From NCBI GenBank assembly GCA_903857495.1, contig CAIOFF010000048.1:62001-126000 (forward strand): a stretch of 64,000 bases of DNA. The letters run 5' to 3'. This stretch comes from an uncultured Holophagaceae bacterium. Lineage in GTDB: Bacteria > Acidobacteriota > Holophagae > Holophagales > Holophagaceae. Under the pieces are notes generated by a model, which was not told the DNA's origin, ran no database searches, and saw only the letters and a program-made list of their open reading frames with translations. This document shows positions 49,008-57,202 of the stretch, one piece after another (within the stretch, counting starts at the first letter, position 1; every line of letters starts with the position of its first letter). The position numbers and the translations under genes are program-made.

Positions 49008-51869
49008 ATGCCCTTTCCCGTCGCTCTCTCGGCCTTTTCCAGGCGGTTTCGCGTCCTGCTCGCAGTCCTGGCCGGCGGCTTTGTCCTCTGGTTGTTGGCG
49101 GGTTTTTTTCTGGTGCCCGCCGTCGTCCGACCCCGCCTGGAGCGGGAGGCCACGCGGGTCCTGAAGCGTCCGGTCAGCGTGGTGAAGCTGCGCTTCAACC
49201 CGCTCACCCTGGGCACCACCGTGGAGGGTCTGCGGATCGCGGAGCCCCGTGGCGGCGACTGGGTGACCCTGCGCCGCCTCTATGTGAACTACGAGGCTTG
49301 GGCCCTCCTCCGGCACACCATCTCCCTTGCTGAGGTCGAGGTGGAAGGCCTGGTGGTGCGGGCGGGGCTGGACGCCAAGGGCCGGCTGAACTTCCAGGAC
49401 CTGCTGGAGGGCGACGCTTCGAAGCCAGACGAACCCGCCAGCGCATCGGCCTGGATCTTCGAGGTGGCCCGCTTCCAGCTCAGCGAGGGGCGCCTGGAGT
49501 TCACGGACCGCACCCTCACGCCCACCTACCAGCGCGTGCTCGGCCCCCTCTCCTTCCGCATGGATGGCCTCCGCACCGAGCTGAACCATCACAGCGGCTT
49601 CACCCTGGAGGCCTGGACCGAGGCCCGGGAGCACCTGCTCTGGAAGGGGGAGCTGGGCTTCCAGCCCCTGGCCTCCAAGGGCAGCGTGCTCATGGAGAAC
49701 CTGGACCTGCCCCGCTACCGGCCCTATGCCGAGGAGGAGCTGGCCAGCGAGGTCCGCAGCGGCAAGGCCTCGCTACGGGCCCAGTACCGCTTCGAGTGGG
49801 GCAAGGGCAAGCGGGTGGTCGAGCTCTCCGACCTGGGCCTCTCGCTGAAGCAGCTGAAGGTCGCCGAGCCCGGCGTGGCGGAGCCGGCTCTGGACCTGCC
49901 CTCCTTGGAAGTCCAGGGCGTCCAGATGGACCTGCTGGCACCCTCGGTGGAGGTGGGCTCGATCCTCGTGGACCAGGGCGCAGTGCGTATGCTCCGATCT
50001 GAAACAGGCACGCTGAATCTGATCCGGATGCTGGCGCCGCCCCACCCGCGCATCCCCAAGGCCGACGCGAAGCCCCTGCAGCTCCTGATCCGGGACCTGC
50101 GGCTCCAGGGTCTTCGGCTGGACTGGCAGGACCGGGTGCCCGCCCGCCCCGTGCAGGTGGCGGCGACGGACCTCAGCCTGCGCCTGCAGAACCTCTCTCT
50201 GGACCCGGCAACCCCCTGCCAGGCCGACCTGGCCCTGAAGCTCGGCGGCGGCTCCCTGAAGCTGGAAGGCACCCTCCATGCCCTCAAGCCTGCCGGGGAG
50301 CTGCGCCTCAAGGCCGAGGGGCTGGCCCTGGCACCCTTTGACCCCTACCTGGATGGCGCGCTCTCGCTGCGCATCGCCTCGGGCAGCCTCGGCGCCGAGG
50401 GCCGCCTGCGCTTCGCCTTCGAGGGCCGCCGCACCGATGGCCTGGCCTACCAGGGCGCTCTCTCCGTGCAGCAGCTCGAGGTGCGCGACGCGGCCCAGAA
50501 CGAGCCCTTCCTCCGCTGGAAGCAGCTACGGCTCGCAGGCCTGGACCTGCGCACCGCACCCCTGGCCCTGACGCTCCAGACCGTGGACTGGATCGAGCCC
50601 GAAGGCCGCCTGGTCCTGCAGCCGGATGGCCGCACCAACGTGGCCCTGGCGCTGCGTCTGGAGGAAGGCGCCAAGCCCGCGCCGGTGACGGCCTCGGCCG
50701 TGCCCGCCACCCCCGCCGCCGCGCCGGACCTGCGGATCCAGAAGGTGGCCATCACCGGGGGCCGGCTCAGCTTCATCGACCGCTCGGTGCAGCCCAACGC
50801 GGCTCTGGTTCTGAGCGACCTGGAAGGCAGCTACCTGGGCCTGTCCAGCCGCCCCGACGCCGCCTCCCAGGTGGCCTTCCGCGGCCGCGCCGGGGGCCTC
50901 GCGCCCATCACCATCACGGGCCACGCCATGCCCCTGCGGCATGACCTGGACACGGATGTGACCCTGCGGATCCAGGGCGCGGACCTCACGGACTTCACGC
51001 CCTACACGGGCAAGTACCTGGGCTACACCGTGCAGAAGGGCAAGCTCGATGTGGAGGCCCGGCTGCGCATCGACCACCGGAACCTGAAGGCCGAGAACGC
51101 CGTGAAGCTGGACCAGTTCTACCTGGGCGAGAAGGTGGAGAGCCCTGACGCCACGGGTCTGCCGGTGAAGTTCGGCCTGGCCATCCTGCGCGACCGCAAG
51201 GGCGTCATCGCCTTCGACCTGCCCATCGAGGGCAGCCTGGACGATCCCGATGTGAAATACGGAAAGCTGGTATGGAAGGCCATCTTCGGGCTGCTGGGAA
51301 AGATCGCCACCTCGCCCTTCACCCTGATCGGCAGCCTCTTCGGGGGCGATGCCGGGGACCTCAGCAGTGTCGCCTTCGCGCCGGGGGCCAGCCTTCTCGA
51401 CCCTGCGGCCACGGCCCGGCTGCAGGCCCTGGGCAAGGCGCTCCAGGAGCGTCCTTCGCTACGCCTGGAAGCCGAAGGCGCTGTGGACGCGGACCAGGAC
51501 GGGGCCATCCTGCGTCGCGCTGCCCTGGACGCCCTGCTGCGGCGCACCCGGGCGCGGGCCCTGAAGCTCGCCGAGGAGGGGCCAGTGCCCCCATCGGAGC
51601 GCGGGCGCTGGCTGCAGGCGGCCTTCGAAGCCGCCTTTCCGCCCGCCAAGGGCGCTCCCGCGGCTCCGCCCCCGCCGCCTGCGGAGCTGGAGCAGCGGCT
51701 GCTGGGCACCCTCGCGCCGGATCCCGCCGACCTGGCCCAGCTGGCCGACCGCCGCGCCAAGGCCGTGCTGGCCTGGCTGCTGGATAACGCCAAGGCCGAT
51801 CCCGAGCGGGTCTTCCAGGTGCGCACCGGGCAGGCCAAGGGCGCGGCAGTGGCCTTCACCCTGAAGTAG
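49008..51869 (+). CDS. Very large DUF748 (AsmA-like) envelope protein
   Basis: A 953-residue protein with one N-terminal membrane helix (about 15-38: LLAVLAGGFVLWLLAGFFLV) and a long periplasmic beta-rich body. LRFNPLTLGTTVEGLRI, LRIQKVAITGGRLSFIDRSV and the C-terminal KFGLAILRDRKGVIAFDLPI are typical of DUF748/AsmA-like bridge proteins, which resemble lipid-transport channels. The last ~180 residues form a charged helical tail. The probable role is in envelope lipid traffic. Confidence 0.85.
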   Translation: MPFPVALSAFSRRFRVLLAVLAGGFVLWLLAGFFLVPAVVRPRLEREATRVLKRPVSVVKLRFNPLTLGTTVEGLRIAEPRGGDWVTLRRLYVNYEAWALLRHTISLAEVEVEGLVVRAGLDAKGRLNFQDLLEGDASKPDEPASASAWIFEVARFQLSEGRLEFTDRTLTPTYQRVLGPLSFRMDGLRTELNHHSGFTLEAWTEAREHLLWKGELGFQPLASKGSVLMENLDLPRYRPYAEEELASEVRSGKASLRAQYRFEWGKGKRVVELSDLGLSLKQLKVAEPGVAEPALDLPSLEVQGVQMDLLAPSVEVGSILVDQGAVRMLRSETGTLNLIRMLAPPHPRIPKADAKPLQLLIRDLRLQGLRLDWQDRVPARPVQVAATDLSLRLQNLSLDPATPCQADLALKLGGGSLKLEGTLHALKPAGELRLKAEGLALAPFDPYLDGALSLRIASGSLGAEGRLRFAFEGRRTDGLAYQGALSVQQLEVRDAAQNEPFLRWKQLRLAGLDLRTAPLALTLQTVDWIEPEGRLVLQPDGRTNVALALRLEEGAKPAPVTASAVPATPAAAPDLRIQKVAITGGRLSFIDRSVQPNAALVLSDLEGSYLGLSSRPDAASQVAFRGRAGGLAPITITGHAMPLRHDLDTDVTLRIQGADLTDFTPYTGKYLGYTVQKGKLDVEARLRIDHRNLKAENAVKLDQFYLGEKVESPDATGLPVKFGLAILRDRKGVIAFDLPIEGSLDDPDVKYGKLVWKAIFGLLGKIATSPFTLIGSLFGGDAGDLSSVAFAPGASLLDPAATARLQALGKALQERPSLRLEAEGAVDADQDGAILRRAALDALLRRTRARALKLAEEGPVPPSERGRWLQAAFEAAFPPAKGAPAAPPPPPAELEQRLLGTLAPDPADLAQLADRRAKAVLAWLLDNAKADPERVFQVRTGQAKGAAVAFTLK

Positions 51870-51919
51870 GGCTGCAGGGTGGGGCCACGCCCAACTCCAG
51901 GCCTTCCGAGAAAAAGTGG

Positions 51920-52045
51920 AACCGTAGATGACGCAGACTTGCGCAGATGGACGCTGAACGGGCCCTCTAAGCGATAAACCACCCCTGCCGGGCTCACGGG
52001 CCTGTGGCGCGCATCTGTGTCATCTGCGCCATCTGCGGTTTGCTT
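51920..52045. repeat. Short-unit inverted repeat after the DUF748 gene
   Basis: Left part ACCGTAGATGACGCAG with TTGCGCAGATGG; right part CATCTGTGTCATCTGCG and CCATCTGCGGTTT (inverted sense). It belongs with the other purine-rich GCAGA-type intergenic repeats here and occupies most of the gap before the HemY-like gene. Confidence 0.5.
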
Positions 52046-52085
52046 GCTTTTGGCTGAGGCTGCTCGGTCGGTGGAGATGAGTCGG

Positions 52086-53384
52086 TCAGCGCGCCGGGAA
52101 GGTCTTCGCCCAGGCTTCGATGCCTTCGGCCAGGTCGGGCAGGCCGGGGCCGAAGCGGGCGGCGCCGAGCCAGTGCAGGCCCGGCGGGAGGGCTTTCAGC
52201 AGCTGGGCCAGCCGCGCGGTGTGGCCCGGCGCGAGCAGGGGGAAGGCGCCGGGGCAGGGCTCCTCGCGCACCTGCACGGCCTCGCCCAGCTCCGGCAGCC
52301 AGCGGCGCAGTTCCTGGAACACGCCGGGCCAGGCCTCAAGCCCGGGCGCCACGGGGAAGGCCCCGCCCAGGTAGGTGCGCAGCTGCAGCAGGCCGGGCAC
52401 GCCGCGGGCATCGTCCGCCGCCAGGGCCACCACCCCTAGCAGGCCTGGTCCCTCGGGGGGGTGAATCAGCAGGCCGAAGCCCCGCTCCCAGCCGGGTACC
52501 GGGGCGTGGCGGCTGTGCCAGACGCGGAGGTCCAGGGTGGGGATGGCCGCGAGCAGCGCCGCGCTGGGGGCGGCCACGGGCGCGAGCAGCGCCGCGGCCG
52601 CCGGGGTGGGCAGGGCCAGCACCAGCTGCGCGGCGTCAAGGGTGAGGCCCTCGCCCCGCACGCGCCAGCGGCCCCCCGGAAGGGCCTCCAGGCTCTGGGC
52701 CCGACGCTGGGGATGCACGCAGCCCAGGCGCTCCGCCAGGGTTCGGGCCAGGGTGCCAGTGCCGCCCTGCAGCAGGCGGGTGGTCTCGGGACCTCCGCGC
52801 AGGGCGCCGAGCAGCAGGCCACCCCGGGCCTCCAGGGTTCGCAGCCGGGGCAGGGCCTCCACGCCGAGGCGCTCCAGTGGGGCCGCCAGAACCCCCGCCA
52901 CCAGGGCCGGTAGGCACTCCCGGGCGAAGTCCACCCCCAGGCGACGGACGAAGAAGCGGTGCAGGTCCTCCTCTTCGGGACCTGTGCCGATGAAGGGCTC
53001 CGCCAGCAGGCGCAGCTTCGCGGCCAGCCCCAGGTCGGGATCGGTCAGCAGGCCCCTCGGGGTGGCCGGGCTGGGGCGTCGCCGCCCGCCCTTGCCGACC
53101 CAGCGGGGACCCTTCGGGCCGCGGGGGACGAAGCTCAGGTCCAGGTCCCGGCAGAGCCGCGCCAGGGCGCAGTTCCGGCCCAGCCGCAGCCCCTGGGGAC
53201 CGCGCTCCAGGAAGCCCGGCTCGCCCTTTGGCCCCGGCCACGGCAGCGTCTGGACCCAGCCGCCCACGGCGTCCGAGGCTTCCCACACCTCCACCACCTG
53301 CCCTGCGCGGCGCAGGTGCCAGGCCGCCAGCAGGCCGGAGATCCCGCCGCCGAGGATGAGGGTGTCGGGCTGATTCAAGGTCAC
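52086..53384 (-). CDS. hemY: HemY-like protoporphyrinogen/coproporphyrinogen oxidase
   Basis: A 432-residue FAD enzyme with the dinucleotide-binding motif LILGGGISGLLAAWHL and VVEVWEASDAVGGWVQT at the N-terminus. PALVAGVLAAPLERLGVEAL and LLQGGTGTLARTL are typical of the HemY/HemG-type amine-oxidase family, and the C-terminal LHWLGAARFGPGLPDLAEGI closes the FAD site. It oxidises a porphyrinogen in haem synthesis. Proto- versus coproporphyrinogen specificity is not resolved. No other haem gene is adjacent. Confidence 0.85.
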   Translation of the reverse strand: MTLNQPDTLILGGGISGLLAAWHLRRAGQVVEVWEASDAVGGWVQTLPWPGPKGEPGFLERGPQGLRLGRNCALARLCRDLDLSFVPRGPKGPRWVGKGGRRRPSPATPRGLLTDPDLGLAAKLRLLAEPFIGTGPEEEDLHRFFVRRLGVDFARECLPALVAGVLAAPLERLGVEALPRLRTLEARGGLLLGALRGGPETTRLLQGGTGTLARTLAERLGCVHPQRRAQSLEALPGGRWRVRGEGLTLDAAQLVLALPTPAAAALLAPVAAPSAALLAAIPTLDLRVWHSRHAPVPGWERGFGLLIHPPEGPGLLGVVALAADDARGVPGLLQLRTYLGGAFPVAPGLEAWPGVFQELRRWLPELGEAVQVREEPCPGAFPLLAPGHTARLAQLLKALPPGLHWLGAARFGPGLPDLAEGIEAWAKTFPAR

Positions 53385-53387
53385 GGG

Positions 53388-53412
53388 ACTCCGGAAGCGC
53401 TGCTTCCGGAGT
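53388..53412. repeat. Perfect palindrome upstream of the HemY-like gene
   Basis: ACTCCGGAAGC and GCTTCCGGAGT form 11-bp arms with a GCT loop, 3 bp before the HemY-like start. It marks the left side of the cassette-like block. Confidence 0.65.
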
Positions 53413-53440
53413 ATGAAACAGATGCAGGGCGGGTAGGGCC

Positions 53441-53878
53441 TCAGGTGCCTGGTGGCACGCTCCTGCCGACCTCGAGCGCAAGCCGGTCCAGGTTCTGCTC
53501 ATTGGCCGACTCGAGGAAGGCGCGCAGGCGCTCGGCGAACGCTTGGTCCTCGAAGACCCCGACCCAGGTCACGAGGGTTCCCGTGGCCGTGGCTGTCAGG
53601 GTGACTGCAAGCTCGAAGTGGGGAAGGTTGACATGCCTGAGGCGAACCAGGGCATCTGGCACGAGCTCCAGGAACTCGGACTCATTCGGATAATCGGCGC
53701 CATCCGGGCCGTGCATGGTGAAGAACCAGGCCCCTCCTGGGCGGAACTCAAAGGTGTGGAACGTGTTCTTGAAGCCCTCCGGGCCCCACCAGCGGGCCAG
53801 GCGTGCGGGCTCCCGGAAGGCTGAAAACACGGCTCCCGGCGTGGCGGAGAGCTCGCGGGAGTGGCGGAAGATCGACAT
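53441..53878 (-). CDS. SRPBCC (AHSA1-like) domain protein 1
   Basis: A 145-residue helix-grip fold protein of the AHSA1/activator-of-HSP90-like group. ARLARWWGPEGFKNTF (about 26-41) and FEFRPGGAWFFTMHGPDG are characteristic. It binds a hydrophobic ligand; its role is unknown. GGAGGT precedes the ATG at 53878. It is the last of a run of small same-strand genes with cassette-like spacing, 45 bp after a second SRPBCC gene. Confidence 0.85.
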   Translation of the reverse strand: MSIFRHSRELSATPGAVFSAFREPARLARWWGPEGFKNTFHTFEFRPGGAWFFTMHGPDGADYPNESEFLELVPDALVRLRHVNLPHFELAVTLTATATGTLVTWVGVFEDQAFAERLRAFLESANEQNLDRLALEVGRSVPPGT

Positions 53879-53923
53879 CAACACCTCCGGGCCTTGGCGT
53901 GACCTGACTGCTACCGCAGCTGC

Positions 53924-54370
53924 TCACCCCGGGATTTCCGCCTCGACCAGCTGGGCCAGGAGCGAGAGGGATTCCTGCCAACCCAGGTAGCAAGCCTCGA
54001 CCGGGATGGCCTCGGGGATGCCCTCCTGGACGATCGTGAGCTCAACTCCGCAAGAGACTTGGCGAATCGCAATGGAGGTCTGCATCTCGCCGGGAAGGTT
54101 GGGGTCGTCGAACTGGTCGGTGTGCCGGATCCATTCATTGGGGCGCAGCTCCAGGAAGACGCCCCCGAAGCTCTCGGAACGACCGGTCGAGAAGTTGGTG
54201 AAGGACAGCTTGAAGGTGCCGCCAATTCGGGCATCGAGCTGGTGGACCTTGCCCGTGAACCCATGGGGTGGCAGCCACTTGACCATGGCATCCCCGTCCA
54301 GGAAGGCCCGGTAGACCCGGTCCGGCGTGGATCGGAGAACGCGGTGCAGCTGAACGGTGCCTGTGGCCAT
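53924..54370 (-). CDS. SRPBCC (AHSA1-like) domain protein 2
   Basis: A 148-residue helix-grip fold protein distinct from its neighbour. VLRSTPDRVYRAFLDGDAMV, KWLPPHGFTGKV and GGTFKLSFTNFSTG are typical of AHSA1 proteins. The start at 54370 has GAGGAG seven bases upstream. It begins about 70 bp after the conserved boundary site at 54442-54462. The ligand is unknown. Confidence 0.85.
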   Translation of the reverse strand: MATGTVQLHRVLRSTPDRVYRAFLDGDAMVKWLPPHGFTGKVHQLDARIGGTFKLSFTNFSTGRSESFGGVFLELRPNEWIRHTDQFDDPNLPGEMQTSIAIRQVSCGVELTIVQEGIPEAIPVEACYLGWQESLSLLAQLVEAEIPG

Positions 54371-54441
54371 CGAGAGCTCCTCATCCATGACTCCGTTGGA
54401 TGCGAGTGGCCCGGTATTCATTCCAGGGTGGGCGAGGTGGG

Positions 54442-54508
54442 GCTTGACGGATGGTGCTAACCGGACCATCCGCTTGCGCCTGGGTACGGGTTGGACGAGT
54501 GGTCAGGC
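54442..54508 (-). other. attC-like site downstream of brnA
   Basis: On the minus strand this 67-bp segment starts GCCTGAC and ends GTCAAGC, approximate R''/R' inverted boxes of an integron attC (one G-T mismatch). Inside, GGATGGT and ACCATCC can pair. A 22-nt stretch (54441-54462) matches 56344-56365 at 18 positions, with only transitions different. It starts within the last codons of brnA. Confidence 0.4.
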
Positions 54509-54736
54509 CGATTTCGGGCCCTTGGGCAGTTTCCAGGCAAGGCGAAGATGCTTGTGGGTTGCTGCACACTCTCGAAGGTAAAGATTGATCAGGGTCTGGT
54601 ACGGGATGGCCGTTTCCTGGGACAGATTCTTGAAGTAATCGAGCGTAGGTTCATCCAGGCGAATGGTCACCTGACGTTTGAGAAGCTTGGCGTAGGGATT
54701 GGGCCTGGCGCTCGAGAAGTCGTAACTTTTCCTCAT
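54503..54736 (-). CDS. brnA: BrnA family antitoxin
   Basis: A 77-residue ribbon-helix-helix antitoxin. MRKSYDFSSARPNPYAKLLK is followed by RQVTIRLDEPTLDYFKNLSQ and ETAIPYQTLINLYLREC, the BrnA signature. BrnA normally binds and neutralises the ribonuclease toxin BrnT and represses the operon. Its ATG overlaps the end of the brnT remnant by 4 bp, the usual toxin-first order. The toxin partner is truncated, so the antitoxin appears orphaned. Confidence 0.88.
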   Translation of the reverse strand: MRKSYDFSSARPNPYAKLLKRQVTIRLDEPTLDYFKNLSQETAIPYQTLINLYLRECAATHKHLRLAWKLPKGPKSA

Positions 54737-54900
54737 GATTTGAACCTCCGTAGGTAGGCCTGGCGTTCCTGGCGATCGGCCTTTTGGGCTGAGATAATTC
54801 GAATGACGCCACCTTTGGACCGGTAACAGTGGCAAACGATCAAGAGGCGAAGCGTTGAGCTGAGTCCGAGTTGGGTTTTCGGAGGCGTGAGCGTGGGGTC
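54733..54900 (-). pseudogene. brnT: Truncated BrnT toxin remnant
   Basis: The last ~45 codons encode a clear BrnT C-terminus: STLRLLIVCHCYRSKGGVIR and IISAQKADRQERQAYL. The expected first half (the F-E-W-D-P-type start, KHGVxFEEA and the following strand) is not found upstream in any frame; the sequence runs instead into the VOC gene end at 54935. No good start codon or ribosome site is visible. It is a 5'-truncated toxin. Confidence 0.65.
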
Positions 54901-54934
54901 AGGCTGCCGGAGAATGATGCTTGATGGCGCGAAA

Positions 54935-55339
54935 TTACTGCACGTCAGGCTGGGAAACCATGTGGAGCACCCCCCACCCATGGCCATCGGGGTCGACGAA
55001 GCTGTGGGAGTACATGAACCCGAGATCCTCGGGCTGGTCGTAGGTTGAACCACCCGCCGCCAGGGCCTTGGCGACCAGTTCATCTACCTGTTCGCGGCTC
55101 TCACAGCTGAGCGAGATCAAGACTTCGACGGCCTGGCTGGTGTCGCAGACAGCTTTGGGCGTGAACTCACGGAACTTGGCGTGGGTGCCCAACATGACCG
55201 AGATGGCATCACTGATGACGATGCACGCAGCCGTGTCGTTGCTGAACTGGGGGTTGTGGGTAAAGCCGAGTGCCTTGAAGAAGCCAATGGACCTCTGGAG
55301 ATCGGCGACCGGGAGGGTGATGAAGACCTGGTTGATCAT
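54935..55339 (-). CDS. VOC family (glyoxalase/bleomycin resistance-like) protein
   Basis: A 134-residue VOC-fold protein. MINQVFITLPVADLQRSIGF and ALGFTHNPQFSNDTAACIVI form the first half; FMYSHSFVDPDGHGWGVLHM forms the last strands. It resembles PhnB/lactoylglutathione lyase-like proteins, but metal ligands are not fully conserved, so the activity is unknown. The start at 55339 has an AAGGG site. It is a typical gene type found in integron cassettes. Confidence 0.85.
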   Translation of the reverse strand: MINQVFITLPVADLQRSIGFFKALGFTHNPQFSNDTAACIVISDAISVMLGTHAKFREFTPKAVCDTSQAVEVLISLSCESREQVDELVAKALAAGGSTYDQPEDLGFMYSHSFVDPDGHGWGVLHMVSQPDVQ

Positions 55340-55381
55340 GCCAATGCCCTTTTGACTTGGTCGTTGTGACGAGGGGGTGGG

Positions 55382-55450
55382 GCCTGACGACTTGGCCTTG
55401 GTCAGTGACACCGCGTAGCGGTGGCTTCTGGGTTCAAGGGCTGGTTAGGC
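55382..55450 (-). other. attC-like site downstream of the SDR gene
   Basis: A 69-bp segment that on the minus strand begins GCCTAAC, 3 bp after the SDR stop codon, and ends GTCAGGC, matching R'' and R' boxes with one mismatch. CACCGC and GCGGTG (55409-55414 and 55418-55423) form an inner hairpin. The size is within the usual attC range. The VOC gene follows. Confidence 0.45.
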
Positions 55451-55452
55451 CT

Positions 55453-56325
55453 TCATGGGGGAGGGGGAGGGTGGATTTTTTGCAGAATACGATTGATGAA
55501 ATAGTGGTTCATGCGCTCGACTAGACCGGGTGAGATTCGTTCCAAGTACCATTGAAGTCGCCACAATTTGGGTTCGATGATGATGGCTCGGTTGCGTTCT
55601 ACTGCACGAAGGGCGCGACGGGCGAACTCGGCTGGCTCCATGGGCCGCAAGAGCTCCGCTGCCTTGGCGACCCAGGCAGGATCGAGGTTGGAGGTGAACC
55701 GACCGTAGCGGCCACCCGTTAGAAGCTCTGTGCGGATGAGTCCCGGACAGAGCACGGAGACCTTGATCCCGAAACGACTGGCCTCGACTCGCAGCGCCCT
55801 GGAAAGGCCCACGATCCCACATTTTGTAGCCGAATAGATGACTGCCAGGGGAGCAGGGCTGAGGCCCGCCATTGAGGCTGTGTTCACGATATGCCCGAAT
55901 CCCTGCTCGATCATGAGTGGATAGGCGGCCAGAATCCCATTGGAGGTGCCTCGCAGGTTGACATCGATCAGGTCATTCCAGTCCGAGGCATGGCAATCAT
56001 GGGCCAATCCGCCGACGCCAATCCCGGCATTGTTGAACAAGAAATCGAGGCGATGGTGTTGCGCGAAGATCATTTCCACCACTTCTTGAAATCGATCGAG
56101 GTTTCGGACATCCAGTTCAACGGAGATGGCCGACCCGCCTCGCTCTCGAATGCCTTTGGCCACCTGCTCTCCAAGTCCTACCTGTCGATCGGCAACGACG
56201 ACGAGCACATCCCTGGAGGCCAGTTCCTCGGCCAACGCTTTGCCAATGCCTGAGGCCCCGCCAGTCACGATCGCGGTCCGCTGAAAGGCTGAAGGCAATT
56301 CTATTCGCAGTTCTTGCTTGGTCAT
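55453..56325 (-). CDS. SDR family oxidoreductase
   Basis: A 290-residue classical short-chain dehydrogenase with a complete catalytic set: TAIVTGGASGIGKALAEELA (NAD(P) site), NNAGIG, NTASMAG with Ser, and IYSATKCGI (YxxxK). The C-terminus extends beyond the core and ends with a poly-Pro tail (HPPPPP). Its base composition is less GC-rich than the surrounding genes, supporting acquisition. It is flanked by attC-like sites. The substrate is unknown. Confidence 0.88.
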   Translation of the reverse strand: MTKQELRIELPSAFQRTAIVTGGASGIGKALAEELASRDVLVVVADRQVGLGEQVAKGIRERGGSAISVELDVRNLDRFQEVVEMIFAQHHRLDFLFNNAGIGVGGLAHDCHASDWNDLIDVNLRGTSNGILAAYPLMIEQGFGHIVNTASMAGLSPAPLAVIYSATKCGIVGLSRALRVEASRFGIKVSVLCPGLIRTELLTGGRYGRFTSNLDPAWVAKAAELLRPMEPAEFARRALRAVERNRAIIIEPKLWRLQWYLERISPGLVERMNHYFINRILQKIHPPPPP

Positions 56326-56344
56326 GAGGTGACCCCGCGTGGCG

Positions 56345-56410
56345 GCCTAACGGACGATGCTAACCGACCCTACCGAGGGCCAGGGGGATTGCTGACGGCG
56401 GAAGTTTGTC
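56345..56410 (-). other. attC-like boundary upstream of the SDR gene
   Basis: On the minus strand it ends GTTAGGC (56351-56345), a perfect GTTRRRY box. A degenerate GACAAAC lies 66 bp upstream as a possible R''. It contains the 22-nt motif shared with 54441-54462. Weaker than the two other candidates. Confidence 0.35.
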
Positions 56411-56461
56411 ACGGTCGGACCTTCATTGGGCATCACGCAGACATGGCGCTGGGCCTGACTC

Positions 56462-56562
56462 GGACCTCCGGTCCTCGCCCTTCGGGCGGCAATCCGCTGC
56501 GCGGATTCCGTCCTATCCTCCCTACGCTCCGCTGCGGTCGGATGGTCATGGCCTCCGGCCAT
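56462..56562. repeat. Cluster of five triloop hairpins
   Basis: Five perfect small palindromes, each with a 3-nt loop, in ~100 bp: GGACC/GGTCC (56462-56474), CGCCC/GGGCG (56476-56488), AATCCGC/GCGGATT (56491-56507), CCG/CGG (56529-56537) and ATGGCC/GGCCAT (56548-56562). Together with the attC-like boundary it makes up the 298-bp gap between the SDR and peroxiredoxin genes. Confidence 0.6.
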
Positions 56563-56581
56563 TCAGCCCCCCAACATAGAC

Positions 56582-56605
56582 AGCGGGCGCCTTTCGGCGC
56601 CCGCT
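56582..56605 (-). terminator. Hairpin terminator after the peroxiredoxin gene
   Basis: AGCGGGCGCC and GGCGCCCGCT form a 10-bp stem with a 4-nt loop, starting 18 bp after the peroxiredoxin stop. The U-tract on the minus strand is poor. Confidence 0.6.
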
Positions 56606-56623
56606 TTGTGGTGTCTTGGTGAT

Positions 56624-57202
56624 TCAGCCAGCCACGTAGGCTTTGAGGCCATCGGCGCTGGGCTTCATGGCCTTCTTGCCCTTGGCCCAGTTGGCGGGGC
56701 AGACTTCGCCGTGCTCTTCGCTGAAGTCCACGGCGTCCAGGACGCGGAGGACTTCCTCGACGTTGCGGCCCAGGTCGTTGTGGTTCACGGTGATGTGCTT
56801 CAGGATGCCGTCCTTGTTGATGATGAACAGGCCGCGCAGGCTGATGCCGATGGGGAGCAGCACGCCGTAGTCAGCGGCGATGGTCTTGTTCAGGTCGGAC
56901 ACCAGGGGGAAGGTGACGCCATGGATGCCGCCTTCCTTGCGGGGGGTGTTGACCCAGGCGAGGTGGCTGAACTTGGAGTCGACGCTGACGCCGATCACCT
57001 GGGTGTTGCGGGCCTCGAACTCCTTGGCGGCGTCGGCGAAGGCCAGGATCTCGGTGGGGCAGACGAAGGTGAAGTCCAGGGGGTAGAAGAACAGCACGAC
57101 CTTCTTGCCCTTGTAGTCGGACAGGGAGACCTGCTTGAACTGGCCGTCGACGAGGGCGTCGGCCTTGAAATCGGGTGCGGGCTGAGTGACGAATGCGGCC
57201 AT
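56624..57202 (-). CDS. Typical 2-Cys peroxiredoxin (AhpC/TSA)
   Basis: A 192-residue peroxiredoxin that reduces hydrogen peroxide and alkyl peroxides in the cytoplasm. The peroxidatic Cys48 is in [13 protein letters not shown] and the resolving Cys168 in [25 protein letters not shown] is the usual middle segment. GGAGG precedes the ATG at 57202. It stands alone, with a terminator after it. No AhpF or thioredoxin reductase is adjacent. Confidence 0.95.
   Translation of the reverse strand: MAAFVTQPAPDFKADALVDGQFKQVSLSDYKGKKVVLFFYPLDFTFVCPTEILAFADAAKEFEARNTQVIGVSVDSKFSHLAWVNTPRKEGGIHGVTFPLVSDLNKTIAADYGVLLPIGISLRGLFIINKDGILKHITVNHNDLGRNVEEVLRVLDAVDFSEEHGEVCPANWAKGKKAMKPSADGLKAYVAG

Noticed and set aside
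53441-56325. Prophage or transposon as the source of the lower-GC block
   Set aside because: No transposase, integrase, terminal inverted repeats or phage structural genes are visible within the block; cassette-type acquisition fits the boundaries better.
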